The translations under genes and the position numbers were made by a program. This document shows positions 37,035-45,785 of a stretch of DNA of 64,000 bases, piece by piece; positions within the stretch are counted from its first letter, which is position 1, and each line of letters starts with the position of its first letter. Origin of the DNA: JALYNX01 sp963749415 (GTDB lineage: Bacteria > Actinomycetota > Acidimicrobiia > Spongiisociales > ZC4RG35); the NCBI GenBank assembly GCA_963749415.1, contig CAVVMG010000001.1, positions 930,001-994,000 of the forward strand. The letters run 5' to 3'. Under the pieces are notes generated by a model that did not search any database, was not told the DNA's origin, and saw only the letters and a program-made list of their open reading frames with translations.

Positions 37035-37307
37035 TCATATGAAGCGGGCGTCCGGGTAACACCATCTCCAGGCCTCGCCAGGCTCGAAACTGCGCACTAT
37101 GGCGTGCTCGGTTGCAGCTGCGTGCTTGCGGGCGTGTGTGTTCTTCGACTGGTCACAGCAGCCGACGTTCCCACACACCAGGCAGAGGCGGAGATGAACC
37201 CAGGTGTCTCCGATGGCCAGGCACTCGCCGCAGCCCTCACCGGCCGCTTCGACGTCCTGGATCATGTCCACGTGCTCGCACGGGGGCAGCTCGCGTTGCC
37301 AGGACAT
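37035..37307 (-). CDS. UBP-type zinc finger protein
   Basis: The product has 90 residues. Probable zinc ligands are Cys10, His12, Cys26, Cys29, Cys42, Cys45, Cys50, His58, His62 and His68 (EGCGECLAIGD, LRLCLVCGNVGCCD, THARKHAAATEHAIV). This is the ZnF-UBP fold, which in eukaryotes binds the ubiquitin C-terminus; the bacterial partner is unknown. It ends four bases before the start of the receiver-TrxR-like gene, so it is the first gene of a three-gene unit. Confidence 0.9.
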   Translation of the reverse strand: MSWQRELPPCEHVDMIQDVEAAGEGCGECLAIGDTWVHLRLCLVCGNVGCCDQSKNTHARKHAAATEHAIVRSFEPGEAWRWCYPDARFI

Positions 37308-37400
37308 GATGATGAATCCTCCCTTGGCCGACGACGTCGCAAATCTAGGCCGTCTCCGGGCCGAGGGGCGCCGGGGGTGACCCACTCCTAGGCTCTGCCC

Positions 37401-38378
37401 ATGGCGGCGATCATCGGGTTCGGGGGCTATGTGCCGGAGCGGATAATGACCAATGACGAATGGGCGGAGTTGGTCGACACCTCCGACGAGTGGATCACTC
37501 AGCGAACCGGGATCAAGCGTCGCCGGGTGGCTGCCCCCGATGAGACCACCCTCACTCTCGCCGCAAACGCCGCGGAGTCGGCGATCAAGGACGCCGGGCT
37601 GATTCCTCCCGACATCGGGGAGATCATCGTCGCCACGGACACTCCCGAGCTGTACACCCCCGACACCGCCGCACTTCTTCAGGACCGGCTGGGCTGTGAT
37701 CACGTCCCGGCCTATGACCTCGGCGGGAGCGGGTGTGCCGGGTTCGTGCAAGCCCTGGATATCGCGAGGGCCCGGATCGCTTTCGCTCCGAGGAACACCC
37801 TTGTGGTGGGTGTCGAACTGATCACCAGACTCATCGACTGGACCGACCGGGCCACCGCGGTGCTCTTCGGTGATGCTGCCGGTGCAGTGGTGCTCGGACC
37901 GGACCGCGGCCGCGCCGAGCTGCTCGACGTGGTGTCGGGGACGGACGGCGCCCTCGCCGACATCCTCACCCTGGCCACGGGGGGCACCCGCCACCCGTTC
38001 AACGAGGAGGCTTTGGCTACCGGAGCCCACAAGCGGTTGGTAATGGACGGTCGGAGGGTGTTCGTCGAGGCGGTGCAGCGAATGGGCTCATCGGTCGAGG
38101 ATCTGCTGGACCGGATCGGGCGGACCTCCGACGAGGTGGCTCTGGTAATCCCCCATCAAGCCAACCTGCGGATCATCGAGGCGATACGGAAGCGCCTGGC
38201 GCTCAGGGAAGAGCAGGTCTACGTCAACATCCACGAATACGGGAACACCGGGTCGGCGACGGTGCCCTTTGCTCTCTCGGAGGCAGTGGCCAACGGAAGG
38301 ATCCGGGAGGGTGACCTGGTGGTGCTCACAGCGTTCGGGGCTGGCCTGCACTGGGCCTCGGCCGCTCTGCAGTTCTGA
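37401..38378 (+). CDS. fabH: 3-oxoacyl-ACP synthase III family protein (FabH-like)
   Basis: The product has 325 residues. The catalytic triad is complete: Cys112 in LGGSGCAGFVQAL, His252 in IPHQANLRII and Asn282 in YGNTGSATVP. DEWITQRTGIKRRR is the typical FabH N-terminal motif. FabH condenses acetyl- or acyl-CoA with malonyl-ACP to start fatty acid synthesis. No other fab genes are adjacent, so it could instead act in a specialised pathway. It is divergent from the UBP zinc-finger operon. Confidence 0.92.
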   Translation: MAAIIGFGGYVPERIMTNDEWAELVDTSDEWITQRTGIKRRRVAAPDETTLTLAANAAESAIKDAGLIPPDIGEIIVATDTPELYTPDTAALLQDRLGCDHVPAYDLGGSGCAGFVQALDIARARIAFAPRNTLVVGVELITRLIDWTDRATAVLFGDAAGAVVLGPDRGRAELLDVVSGTDGALADILTLATGGTRHPFNEEALATGAHKRLVMDGRRVFVEAVQRMGSSVEDLLDRIGRTSDEVALVIPHQANLRIIEAIRKRLALREEQVYVNIHEYGNTGSATVPFALSEAVANGRIREGDLVVLTAFGAGLHWASAALQF

Positions 38379-38400
38379 TCCGGCCGTCGGCCGTCAACCG

Positions 38401-39909
38401 TTAGCGGAACAGCTCTGGCTCGAAGGGATTCAGCCCGCCTCCCGGAGGGGGATTTCCCCGTAGCGCGCTCGGCAGGGCGTCGTCGGGGATGAGGATTCCC
38501 GAAAGCTGGACCAATGACCAATTGCCCCCGGCGGTGAAGGTGCCAGGTTCTCCTGGATGGAAAGCTGTGGTGGTACCTCCCTTGCGCCACCAGGTGGCCT
38601 GGAGCCAAGTCGCCTTGAATCTCAACACGTGGCGCCACGAGTTGCCCGACCCGAAGCTGTTCTCCCAGAACTGCGGCACATAGCCGAACCTCGGCGACTC
38701 GTTGAGGGTCTCGAGGAAGAGCGGGGCGGTGTGGCTACCTGCCACGAACTGGGTGAGGCACGCGCTCAGATGCTCCCACGAGTTGGGCTCATCCAACGTC
38801 CCGTCGAGATCCCAATCCTGCTTCGGGTTGGTCGGAAACGCGACGAAGGAGGCCCGCTCGCAGATCGAAGGGAGGTCGTCCGACGGGGAGTTGGAAACGC
38901 TGAGAGACGGATCGATGTATTCCCAAAGGGGTCTGTTGTCCAGCTGGCTCCCGTAGATGTTTCGCTTTGGGTTGCTGCCCTGTTGCAGACGTGGCGCGGC
39001 AATGCCACCGGGGACAGGTCCGGTGGCGAGACCTTCTTTTACGCCGTTGGAGAGACCGGTGAAAGTGTTCATGGTGTCGGGCGCGAAGCCGTTATCCATG
39101 TTGCCGCAGGTATCGCGCACCTCGTTGGCCACGAGCCCGTCGGGATCAGGGATGACGCGGTGGTCGATGCCGTAGGCGATATTGACCGCGATGACGTCCG
39201 ACTTGGGGCTCCCGGTGCAGTTTTGGCTCGGACCGGTGGGTTGGGTGCCGTAATGGGGCGACTCGAGTGCGCCGAAATTGCCGGCGTCGGGGCCATCGCA
39301 TGGCTCCTCAGCATGGCCGCCGGAAGCGTCACGCAGACAGGCATGTTGGCCTTCCCCGGCCGTGCTGAGAAGGCCGAACGGAAGAATTCCCCCTCCGCCC
39401 CGATTCCCCATCCTCGCTACAGCATCCGCATTGGCCTCGAGCTCGTCCACGCCGAGAAGCTGGCCGAATGTCGTCTCGAAGGGCAGGTCGGGAAGATTCA
39501 CTCGGACGAAGCCGCCGCCATCGAACGAAATGCAATCGAGCGTGCCACTGGGAGTTGTCCACCCGGCTGGGGCGGCAATCGGCTGGAACATGAAGCCGCT
39601 GGCGTTCAGGTCGAGACGCTCGGGATCTTGACAAGCCTCCCAAAGCGTCTGCCAGTCGGCGGCGGAGTAGTCGGCGACCACGTTGCGACGGGTGAAGTCG
39701 AGGATTAGATCGCGGATCTTGGTATTCGGTCCGAGGGTCTCGATGGCTCCGGCCATGACCCCGATATCGGCAGCGGTCTGGTCCTGGCGCCTCTGGTTGA
39801 AGCCGACGCTCAGGTCGATGGCGATCGCGGCAAAGCCGAGTAGGACCAGCAGCGACAACGCGATGAGTATGGCGCTTGCTCCACGCTCTCCATCAACACC
39901 GCTCAGCAT
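38401..39909 (-). CDS. TadG-like secreted/pilus-associated protein
   Basis: The product has 502 residues. The N-terminus GERGASAILIALSLLVLLGFAAIAIDL is the TadG-type (Flp pilus-assembly, Tad-like) membrane segment, and NQRRQDQTAADIGVMAGAIE follows it closely. The remaining 440 residues are extracytoplasmic and cysteine-containing with no known domain. The ATG at 39909 overlaps the stop of the TadE-like gene. No TadA ATPase, TadB/C or pilin gene is nearby, so the pair is an orphan. Confidence 0.82.
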   Translation of the reverse strand: MLSGVDGERGASAILIALSLLVLLGFAAIAIDLSVGFNQRRQDQTAADIGVMAGAIETLGPNTKIRDLILDFTRRNVVADYSAADWQTLWEACQDPERLDLNASGFMFQPIAAPAGWTTPSGTLDCISFDGGGFVRVNLPDLPFETTFGQLLGVDELEANADAVARMGNRGGGGILPFGLLSTAGEGQHACLRDASGGHAEEPCDGPDAGNFGALESPHYGTQPTGPSQNCTGSPKSDVIAVNIAYGIDHRVIPDPDGLVANEVRDTCGNMDNGFAPDTMNTFTGLSNGVKEGLATGPVPGGIAAPRLQQGSNPKRNIYGSQLDNRPLWEYIDPSLSVSNSPSDDLPSICERASFVAFPTNPKQDWDLDGTLDEPNSWEHLSACLTQFVAGSHTAPLFLETLNESPRFGYVPQFWENSFGSGNSWRHVLRFKATWLQATWWRKGGTTTAFHPGEPGTFTAGGNWSLVQLSGILIPDDALPSALRGNPPPGGGLNPFEPELFR

Positions 39910-40340
39910 GAGGCTGCCGTAGCGTCGGTCGACCAGTCGGTCGAGTCTTGCTCCAGCCGGAACTCGACGCTGGATTGGATGTCGTCGGGTAGAAAGACCT
40001 CGATCAAGCCGAGACCGGAGAGAGAGCCCGGGGTGGCGGAAACCTGGACGCTGGCGGTATCGCCGATATCCCCACCCGGGCTATCGGTGAACTTAACCGT
40101 CACGCCGGAAGTGAGGTCCATCGAATCGCAGGTGAGGTCATGGAGGAAGGTGTTGTCCCCCGCATCGACCGCGGCGGCCCTCGCCGCCTCCCGCGCCCCA
40201 TGGCGCACGTCGTTGAACTCACCGAGGAAGTATCCGAACTCGATTATCCCGAAAAGCAACAGGATCAGGAACGGCGCAAGCAAGGCGAATTCGACCAGGC
40301 TCGCCCCCTTGTCGCTCACGCGACGATTTACCGACCTCAA
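39903..40340 (-). CDS. TadE-like protein
   Basis: The segment DKGASLVEFALLAPFLILLLFGIIEFGYFLGEFNDVRHGAREAARAAAVD is the TadE signature: a prepilin-like Glu after the hydrophobic start and the AREAARAAA region. The start is uncertain. TTG at 40340 has a G-rich stretch upstream and would give RSVNRRVSDKGAS, whereas GTG at 40319 would give the shortest form. It overlaps the TadG-like gene by seven bases. It is a minor pseudopilin, one membrane helix with an extracytoplasmic C-terminus. Confidence 0.82.
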   Translation of the reverse strand: MRSVNRRVSDKGASLVEFALLAPFLILLLFGIIEFGYFLGEFNDVRHGAREAARAAAVDAGDNTFLHDLTCDSMDLTSGVTVKFTDSPGGDIGDTASVQVSATPGSLSGLGLIEVFLPDDIQSSVEFRLEQDSTDWSTDATAASC

Positions 40341-40478
40341 AGTACCCCCCAAGAAGGAATGGCCCAACGCAATGCCCCCCTTTACTCAGAGTAGGGGTGT
40401 CTCCATCTGTATCGACACCCGAATGCGTCGAGCTGAAGCAGTACTTTTCGCGGCTCTTTGGACCGCCGACCCCTGGAT

Positions 40479-41132
40479 TCAACGCCGCTCGTCGTCGGGT
40501 CTGACGTAGCCCTGGTCATAGGCCAGCGCTGTCAACTCGTGGCGGGAGGCGACGCTCAGCTTCTCGAAGATGTGCGCCATGTGGTTCTCCAGGGTCTTGA
40601 CCCGGATCCCCATCCGGGAGGCGGTCTCCCGATAGGTGTAACCCCGGGCGATGAGGTTCACCACCTCGCGCTCCCGTGGAGTGAGCCGTGAGATCGAGGA
40701 CTCGGCGACGATGTCCTCGTCGATGTCGAGCAGGTAGCCGGCGACGTCGGGTGACACCGGGCGTGCACCCTCATAGGTTTGATGAATCAGGGCCGGGAGG
40801 TCGGTTCCCAGCGTGGTCTTGGTGATGTAGCCGTCGACGCCGGCCTCCATGAGACGGGCCACGTCCTCCCGCGAAGTGGAGACGGTCAATGCCATGAACC
40901 GGACATCGGGCTGTCCAGGCCGAACGGCGTCGATCACCGACGCTCCACCACCACCCGGAAGCTTGACGTCGAGCACGACCAGTTGCGGTGCCCGTTCCCT
41001 GATGAGCTCGATGGCGCTGTCCACGTTGTCGGCCTCGCCGACGATGTCGAACGACTGGTCGAGGAGCGCCCGTATCCCGGCCCGAACCACGTCGTGGTCG
41101 TCAACGAGGAGGATGCGCATTCGCTCGTCCAC
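40479..41132 (-). CDS. NarL/FixJ-family response regulator
   Basis: The product has 217 residues from the GTG at 41132, chosen for the GAGG six bases upstream and because it lies one base after the kinase stop; ATG at 41120 is the alternative. The receiver has MRILLVDDHDVVRAGI, phosphoacceptor Asp in LVVLDVKLPGG and Lys in YITKTTLG. The LuxR-type helix-turn-helix reads LTPREREVVNLIARGYTYRETASRMGIRVKTLENHMAHIFEKL. It is the partner of the HisKA_3 kinase immediately upstream. Confidence 0.93.
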   Translation of the reverse strand: MDERMRILLVDDHDVVRAGIRALLDQSFDIVGEADNVDSAIELIRERAPQLVVLDVKLPGGGGASVIDAVRPGQPDVRFMALTVSTSREDVARLMEAGVDGYITKTTLGTDLPALIHQTYEGARPVSPDVAGYLLDIDEDIVAESSISRLTPREREVVNLIARGYTYRETASRMGIRVKTLENHMAHIFEKLSVASRHELTALAYDQGYVRPDDERR

Positions 41133-41133
41133 T

Positions 41134-42315
41134 TCAGACCTCGACTGTGATCTTGATTTCGGTTCCGGCCTCGTGGTTGGAGTCGATGTCCACGACACCG
41201 CCAACCCCTTCGACCCTCTTCGCCAGTCGCTCGTGGACCCGGGCCCGCATCCCGTCGTTGCTGAAGCCGGATCCCCGATCCCGGACGTGGATGTGAGCGT
41301 CGCCGTTGCTGAACTCGGCGTAGAGGGCGATGTTGGGCGATCCCGAGTGCTTGGCTGCGTTGGCCAAAGCCTCACGGGCCGCCTCGACCGCTGCCGCGAG
41401 GCTCGGGCTGAGCTGGGCGTCGTCCCGGATCACGGCCTCGATCTCGACGCGGTGGGTGTCCTCGATCTCGTCACGTACCGCCAACAGGGATGCCCGGAAG
41501 CTGTTGGGGAACTCGGAGCGCCACTCCTCGATATTTCGTCGTAGCTCCCGTTCCTGGCGACGGGCCAGGTATCTCGACTGGGCGGGGTCGTCGGCTCCCA
41601 TACGGATGGCGTGGAGGGTCTGGAGCACCGAATCGTGCAACTTGTCGGCGAGGACGGCGCGCTGCTCGTGGAGGAGGACCACCGCCTGCTCTTCGGCTAG
41701 GCGGGCTTGTGCCTCCTGGCGAGCAATGTCGTAGTCCCGCAGCTTGTCGAAGGTCCACCCCACGATCGCCCCAACCACGAAGAAGATGACGCTTCCCGCT
41801 GCCCTCACCGCTCCGAGGTCGGCGATGATATGGACCAGGAACTGCTCGACACCCAGGAGGAGGGCGGCAAGTAGTGAGCCGGGCAAACCTCCAACGAGCG
41901 CCCCGGTGAACACCAGGGAGAGCGGGAGTCCGCCGTGGAACAGCTCCTCGGCACCGGAGGCCACCGAGGCGGCGCCGATAGCGAGCATGGCCACGGCGTC
42001 GAACAGGAACCACCCGATGGAAGACATGGTCTGGGGATGGGCGAGGGCCATGTACCACGTGAGCAGGGTCCAGAAGATCGCCAGCCCGGCCGCCGCGTAG
42101 ACGATCCAGATGGTTGGCGGCGGGTCGACGGCAAGGGTTATCGCCGCCAGGATCAGCATCCAGATCAGCCCGAGGAAGCGGAAAAGGACCACCATTCGAC
42201 GCAAGGTGGTCTCCAACTCGGGACTGCCCCGATGTCGGAATCGGGCGGCGATCATTGACGTCGAAGCTAGCGATTCAGTGGGCGGTTGGGGGCTGGGGAT
42301 CGCAAACTCTCGCAT
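41134..42315 (-). CDS. NarL-type sensor histidine kinase
   Basis: The product has 393 residues from the ATG at 42315. Six or so membrane helices lie between about 45 and 210 and no periplasmic domain is evident, so it probably senses within the membrane. The dimerisation domain is of the HisKA_3 type with His in LADKLHDSVLQTLHAIR. The HATPase domain has EALANAAKHSGSPN, the G1 box VRDRGSGFSNDG and RVEGVGGVVDIDSN. Its stop is one base before the response regulator start. An imperfectly explained hairpin lies in its leader at 42350-42373. Confidence 0.9.
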   Translation of the reverse strand: MREFAIPSPQPPTESLASTSMIAARFRHRGSPELETTLRRMVVLFRFLGLIWMLILAAITLAVDPPPTIWIVYAAAGLAIFWTLLTWYMALAHPQTMSSIGWFLFDAVAMLAIGAASVASGAEELFHGGLPLSLVFTGALVGGLPGSLLAALLLGVEQFLVHIIADLGAVRAAGSVIFFVVGAIVGWTFDKLRDYDIARQEAQARLAEEQAVVLLHEQRAVLADKLHDSVLQTLHAIRMGADDPAQSRYLARRQERELRRNIEEWRSEFPNSFRASLLAVRDEIEDTHRVEIEAVIRDDAQLSPSLAAAVEAAREALANAAKHSGSPNIALYAEFSNGDAHIHVRDRGSGFSNDGMRARVHERLAKRVEGVGGVVDIDSNHEAGTEIKITVEV

Positions 42316-42349
42316 GATGTGACCGCCCTCGAACCGAAATGAAGGCCGA

Positions 42350-42373
42350 GGGGGACCGTCGAAACGGTCCCCC
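42350..42373 (-). other. GC-rich hairpin in the leader of the histidine kinase gene
   Basis: GGGGGACCGT and ACGGTCCCCC form a perfect 10-bp stem closed by CGAA. It lies 35 bp upstream of the kinase ATG on the minus strand and is not followed by a T-run, so it is not a standard terminator. It may shield the leader or affect RNA stability. Confidence 0.4.
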
Positions 42374-42506
42374 TGCGGGTCCCCATTGTCGCTTCGAGGG
42401 ACGTGGTTTCCCTGAAGTCCCAAGGTGATCATCGTTTCGATGCCGCCTGTCCGGTATGGGGGATATCCCCCATCATCCACCACCGATCCAGAGGCCAAAA
42501 ACGGAA

Positions 42507-42533
42507 CACGGCCACCGTTAGCCGGTGGCCGTG
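42507..42533 (-). terminator. Rho-independent terminator of the small membrane protein gene
   Basis: CACGGCCACCG and CGGTGGCCGTG form a perfect 11-bp stem with a 5-nt loop. On the minus strand it is followed by TTCCGTTTTT. It lies about 40 bp after the stop of the minus-strand gene at 42574, so it terminates that transcript before the kinase gene. Confidence 0.7.
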
Positions 42534-42573
42534 CCTGTCAGCTTCGGGCCGTTGGAGCCCGTCGCAAGAAGAT

Positions 42574-42843
42574 TCAGATGACTTGGCCGATGACCGGAAT
42601 CGCCGCCATGACGACGCCGAGAGTGGTGAGTCTGATGACGGTCGGCTTCAGGGCGGCGCGGATCGCGGTCGCGGCCAGCGCCACTCCGAGGAGGATGAAG
42701 ACCCACAGGCCGTCGGTGCCCATGCTCGCCAGCAGGAGGACCAGGGTGGCCAGCATCAGACCGATGGTGGCGACCAAGGCCCGTGTGACCTTGCCAATCG
42801 GGTGGGATGCCCAGTCTTCGACGAAGGCGTTTGCAGTGGTCAT
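42574..42843 (-). CDS. Small membrane protein of unknown function
   Basis: The product has 89 residues. Two or three hydrophobic helices cover most of it (ALVATIGLMLATLVLLLASMG, LWVFILLGVALAATAI, LTTLGVVMAAIPVIGQVI) after a polar N-terminus. No motif is recognisable. The gene is bounded by a terminator hairpin downstream and by hairpins upstream at 42867-42886 and 42894-42919, so it is probably monocistronic. Confidence 0.65.
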   Translation of the reverse strand: MTTANAFVEDWASHPIGKVTRALVATIGLMLATLVLLLASMGTDGLWVFILLGVALAATAIRAALKPTVIRLTTLGVVMAAIPVIGQVI

Positions 42844-42866
42844 AACCCGACCGTTATCGGACCCGA

Positions 42867-42919
42867 GCCCATAATTCTTTATGGGCCTAGAGCCCCTTCT
42901 CCGCCTCCGGCTGAGAAGG
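42867..42919 (-). terminator. Two consecutive hairpins after the BTAD-ATPase gene
   Basis: CCCTTCTC/GAGAAGGG (42894-42919) and GCCCATAA/TTATGGGC (42867-42886, loop TTCT) lie between the stop at 42928 and the next gene on the same strand. Neither has a strong T-run, so termination efficiency is doubtful. The second hairpin could also sit in the leader of the small membrane protein gene. Confidence 0.35.
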
Positions 42920-42927
42920 GACCTGAC

Positions 42928-45666
42928 TCACCAGCGGCTGAGCAGCCACACCTCAGGATGCCATTCTCCCGTGCCGATCTCAGAAAAGAGGGTCACTGCG
43001 TTGGTCAGGGCAATCTGCGCCTCGTCCTCCCGACCTGCCCGATGGTGTAAGTCGGCCAGGTGATCGTGAAGAGCCGCCTCGCGATGGCGGTTGCCTGTGC
43101 GCTGGGCGATGCTCACCGCTTCGGTGACCATTTCGATCGCACCGTCCAGGTCGCCGGACTCTGCGGTCAGGTGGGCACGGTTGTTGAGCCCGGCGAGGCG
43201 AAGCAGGTCATCGTCCCCGGCCAGCAACAACGCCTTGTCGAGATGGCTGGCGGCACGCGCCGGGTCGTCGGAGACGACCCCCATGATGTTGTGTACCCGG
43301 GAGAGCTGGCTTGGCGCGGCATCATCTCCTGACAGCTCCATCGCCTTGGCGGCAAAATCGTTGGCCCCGCTTACGTCTCCCAGCCGGTATCGGAGCAGCG
43401 CCCAATCGGCATAGAGCGCGTAGCTGGGCTCGGCCCCGGCGGAACGGGCGAAATGCTCTTCGGCGAGCTCGAATCTCCCCAAGAGCCGCTGAACCTCACC
43501 GATTCGGTTCTCCGCCGCTGCCAGGGTGGGCCCTTCGGCCCGAGCTGCAGCCGCGTTCAACTCGGCGAGGGCCGCTTCGTAGTCGCCCACGATCATGGCG
43601 ATCTCTCCCATGGCGAGGTGGATCTCGGCGGCATCGGGGTGGCCGAGGGCGAGTGCCTTTTCGTACAGGCCTCTCGCCTCCCTATGGGCGTATACCTCTC
43701 GCGAGAGCTCGCCCGCAGTCCGGTACCACTCGGCTGCGTTGGCGTCGCCCGCCCCCTCGTGCTGGGCGGCGATGGCGGCGGCCACCCGCGGGTCGGTGCT
43801 CGCGTGGAGCCGGTCCTCGAGAGCTGTCGCCGCCCTTCGGTGGAGCAGACGCCGACGTACGAGGGAGGTCGACTCATAGGTCAGGCGTTCCAGGGCTTCG
43901 AGCGGGAACCCGAGGCCGTCACCTTCGACCTCGCGAAGCAGACCGGCGCCGATCAACTCCTCGACGGCCTCCACGACTTCCTCATCGGTTCGCCCGCTGG
44001 TCTCCCTGAGCAGGGCGGCATCACCTACGCCGCTCAGCACCGAGGCAGCCGCGATGACCTGGCGTCCCAGATCGCTGACCTCACGCAAGCGGGCCTCCAT
44101 GTAGCGAACCATGCCCGCAGGCTCTTCTTGGGCTTCCCCGCCCATGTCGGTCATCGCCTCGGCAACCAGCAGTGGCACCCCGCCGGTGCGTTCGCGAAGG
44201 AGCTCGGCCGCTTCACGGGACCCCGCGATCGGGGTCAGCTGTTCCGTGGAGAGTGGCTGCAGCTCGAGATGAATCCCGGCATCGGCGAGCAACTCTCGGG
44301 CGAGGTCCGACAATGGCTCGCCGGATCGCGCTGCGACTACGAGCAGAAGCCGGGACCCGGCGACCCGCCTGGCGACATAGGAGATGAGCCCTGCCGATGA
44401 GGGGTCCATCCACTGCGCATCATCGACAACGACCACCAACGGCGACTGCGCCGCGAGCTCCGCGAGCACGGTGAAGGCGCCGTCGAAGAGCCGGAGCTCG
44501 CCAAAGGGATCTCCCACCTCACCACCCCGGAGCCGCCCGTCTGACAATTCGGGCACGAGCCGGGCCACTTCGCTGAGTGCCCAGCTCGAGAGCGTGTGGG
44601 TGGAGTCATCGATGAGTCGGGCAGCCGATCGAAAGATCTGGACGGCCACTCCAAAAGGCAGGCCTTGCTCCATCCGGAATGCGCGCCCGACGAGGACACG
44701 ACGCCCGGACTCGGCGGCTGCCCTCTCCAGCTCTTCGAGGAGTCGGCTCTTCCCCATCCAGGCGTGTCCCGTCAGTGAGACGACGGCACCGGTCATCCGT
44801 GCAGGGTCCAACTGCTCCGTCAGGCGGGCCATCTCCTCCTCGCGATCGATCAGCTCATTGATCACCGGTACCGGGGCGGCCTGCACGCGGACCCTTCGCC
44901 TCATACCAGGCGCCGGCGGCAGGTCTTCGTCGAGGATCGCTTCGTAGAGCTCCGTGGTCTCCTCGAGCGGTGACACGCCGAGCTCGGCGTCGAGGACCGC
45001 AACGCAGCGGCGATAGGCGCCCACGGCGCCAGGCCGGTCCCCGGCCCAGGCGTGGAGGAGCATCGATGACCGGTGCGCGGGCTCGTGAAGGGTGTCGAGC
45101 TCGATCCACTTGGTGACCGCCTCGATTGCCCCCTGGTACTCCCCGCTGGCGGCGAGGGCCGTGGCCAGGCGGTCGAAGGCTTCCCCCACTCTGATCCGGG
45201 TCGACTCCGCGACCCTCCTCACCCAGTCGTCGAACTCCGGGGAGCCCTGCACCGCGAACCCCTCGAGCACGTCCCCCCGATACAGGCCTGTCGCCCGGGT
45301 CAGCGGTTGGACACATCGAGGACAGACGTCGTGCGGGTCGTGACCGTGACCGGCGGTTTCCTCCAACCAGGTGTTGAAGAGCTCGATGTCCGATGTCACC
45401 TCCCCGACGAGGGTCACCAGGTTGCGGTCGGCCTCGATCAGGTCACCGCTGGTGGCTGCGCGGAGTGTCGACAGCGTGCGGCGCAGGGTGGCTCGGGCCC
45501 GCTCCTGGGGTGCATCGCCCCAGAACAGGCCGGCCAAGGTGTCACGGGATGCCGACTTCTCGACGACCAGGTAGGCGAGAACGGCGATCGCTTTGCGGGT
45601 GTCGACATCGATTGGCTCGCCGTCCAACGCCACCCGTGGTGGGCCGAGAATGTCCACTGAGAGCAT
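42928..45666 (-). CDS. BTAD/SARP-type regulator with AAA ATPase and TPR-like domains
   Basis: The product has 912 residues from the ATG at 45666. The winged-helix-like N-terminus (LSVDILGPPRVALDGEPIDVDTRKAIAVLAYL) is followed by the bacterial transcriptional activation domain, about 95-245. A CxxC pair lies in DVCPRCVQ. The ATPase module has Walker A GHAWMGKS (300-307) and a Walker B in LVVVVDDAQWMD. The C-terminal 300 residues are TPR-like helical repeats. The layout is that of large AfsR/MalT-like signal-integrating regulators. It is divergent from the sensor/partner-switch operon starting at 45786 and probably controls it. Confidence 0.88.
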   Translation of the reverse strand: MLSVDILGPPRVALDGEPIDVDTRKAIAVLAYLVVEKSASRDTLAGLFWGDAPQERARATLRRTLSTLRAATSGDLIEADRNLVTLVGEVTSDIELFNTWLEETAGHGHDPHDVCPRCVQPLTRATGLYRGDVLEGFAVQGSPEFDDWVRRVAESTRIRVGEAFDRLATALAASGEYQGAIEAVTKWIELDTLHEPAHRSSMLLHAWAGDRPGAVGAYRRCVAVLDAELGVSPLEETTELYEAILDEDLPPAPGMRRRVRVQAAPVPVINELIDREEEMARLTEQLDPARMTGAVVSLTGHAWMGKSRLLEELERAAAESGRRVLVGRAFRMEQGLPFGVAVQIFRSAARLIDDSTHTLSSWALSEVARLVPELSDGRLRGGEVGDPFGELRLFDGAFTVLAELAAQSPLVVVVDDAQWMDPSSAGLISYVARRVAGSRLLLVVAARSGEPLSDLARELLADAGIHLELQPLSTEQLTPIAGSREAAELLRERTGGVPLLVAEAMTDMGGEAQEEPAGMVRYMEARLREVSDLGRQVIAAASVLSGVGDAALLRETSGRTDEEVVEAVEELIGAGLLREVEGDGLGFPLEALERLTYESTSLVRRRLLHRRAATALEDRLHASTDPRVAAAIAAQHEGAGDANAAEWYRTAGELSREVYAHREARGLYEKALALGHPDAAEIHLAMGEIAMIVGDYEAALAELNAAAARAEGPTLAAAENRIGEVQRLLGRFELAEEHFARSAGAEPSYALYADWALLRYRLGDVSGANDFAAKAMELSGDDAAPSQLSRVHNIMGVVSDDPARAASHLDKALLLAGDDDLLRLAGLNNRAHLTAESGDLDGAIEMVTEAVSIAQRTGNRHREAALHDHLADLHHRAGREDEAQIALTNAVTLFSEIGTGEWHPEVWLLSRW

Positions 45667-45745
45667 CGAGGTTGGAAGATAGACCTGCGTTACGAGATAT
45701 CGACGTTCACAGTTGCCGGAACGGGCACGTCGACTCCGGACATCC

Positions 45746-45771
45746 GTTTCACTTACGTAACGATTAGGTAC
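45746..45771 (+). promoter_or_regulatory. Possible SigB-like promoter of the partner-switch operon
   Basis: GTTTCA (45746-45751) and AGGTAC (45766-45771) are spaced by 14 bp, close to the general-stress sigma consensus GTTTAA-N12-15-GGGTAT. The palindrome TTACGTAA lies between them. The -10 ends 14 bp before the first ATG, so the leader would be very short. This is a match by eye to a loose consensus. Confidence 0.3.
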
Positions 45772-45785
45772 CAAGCTCCTCATCG

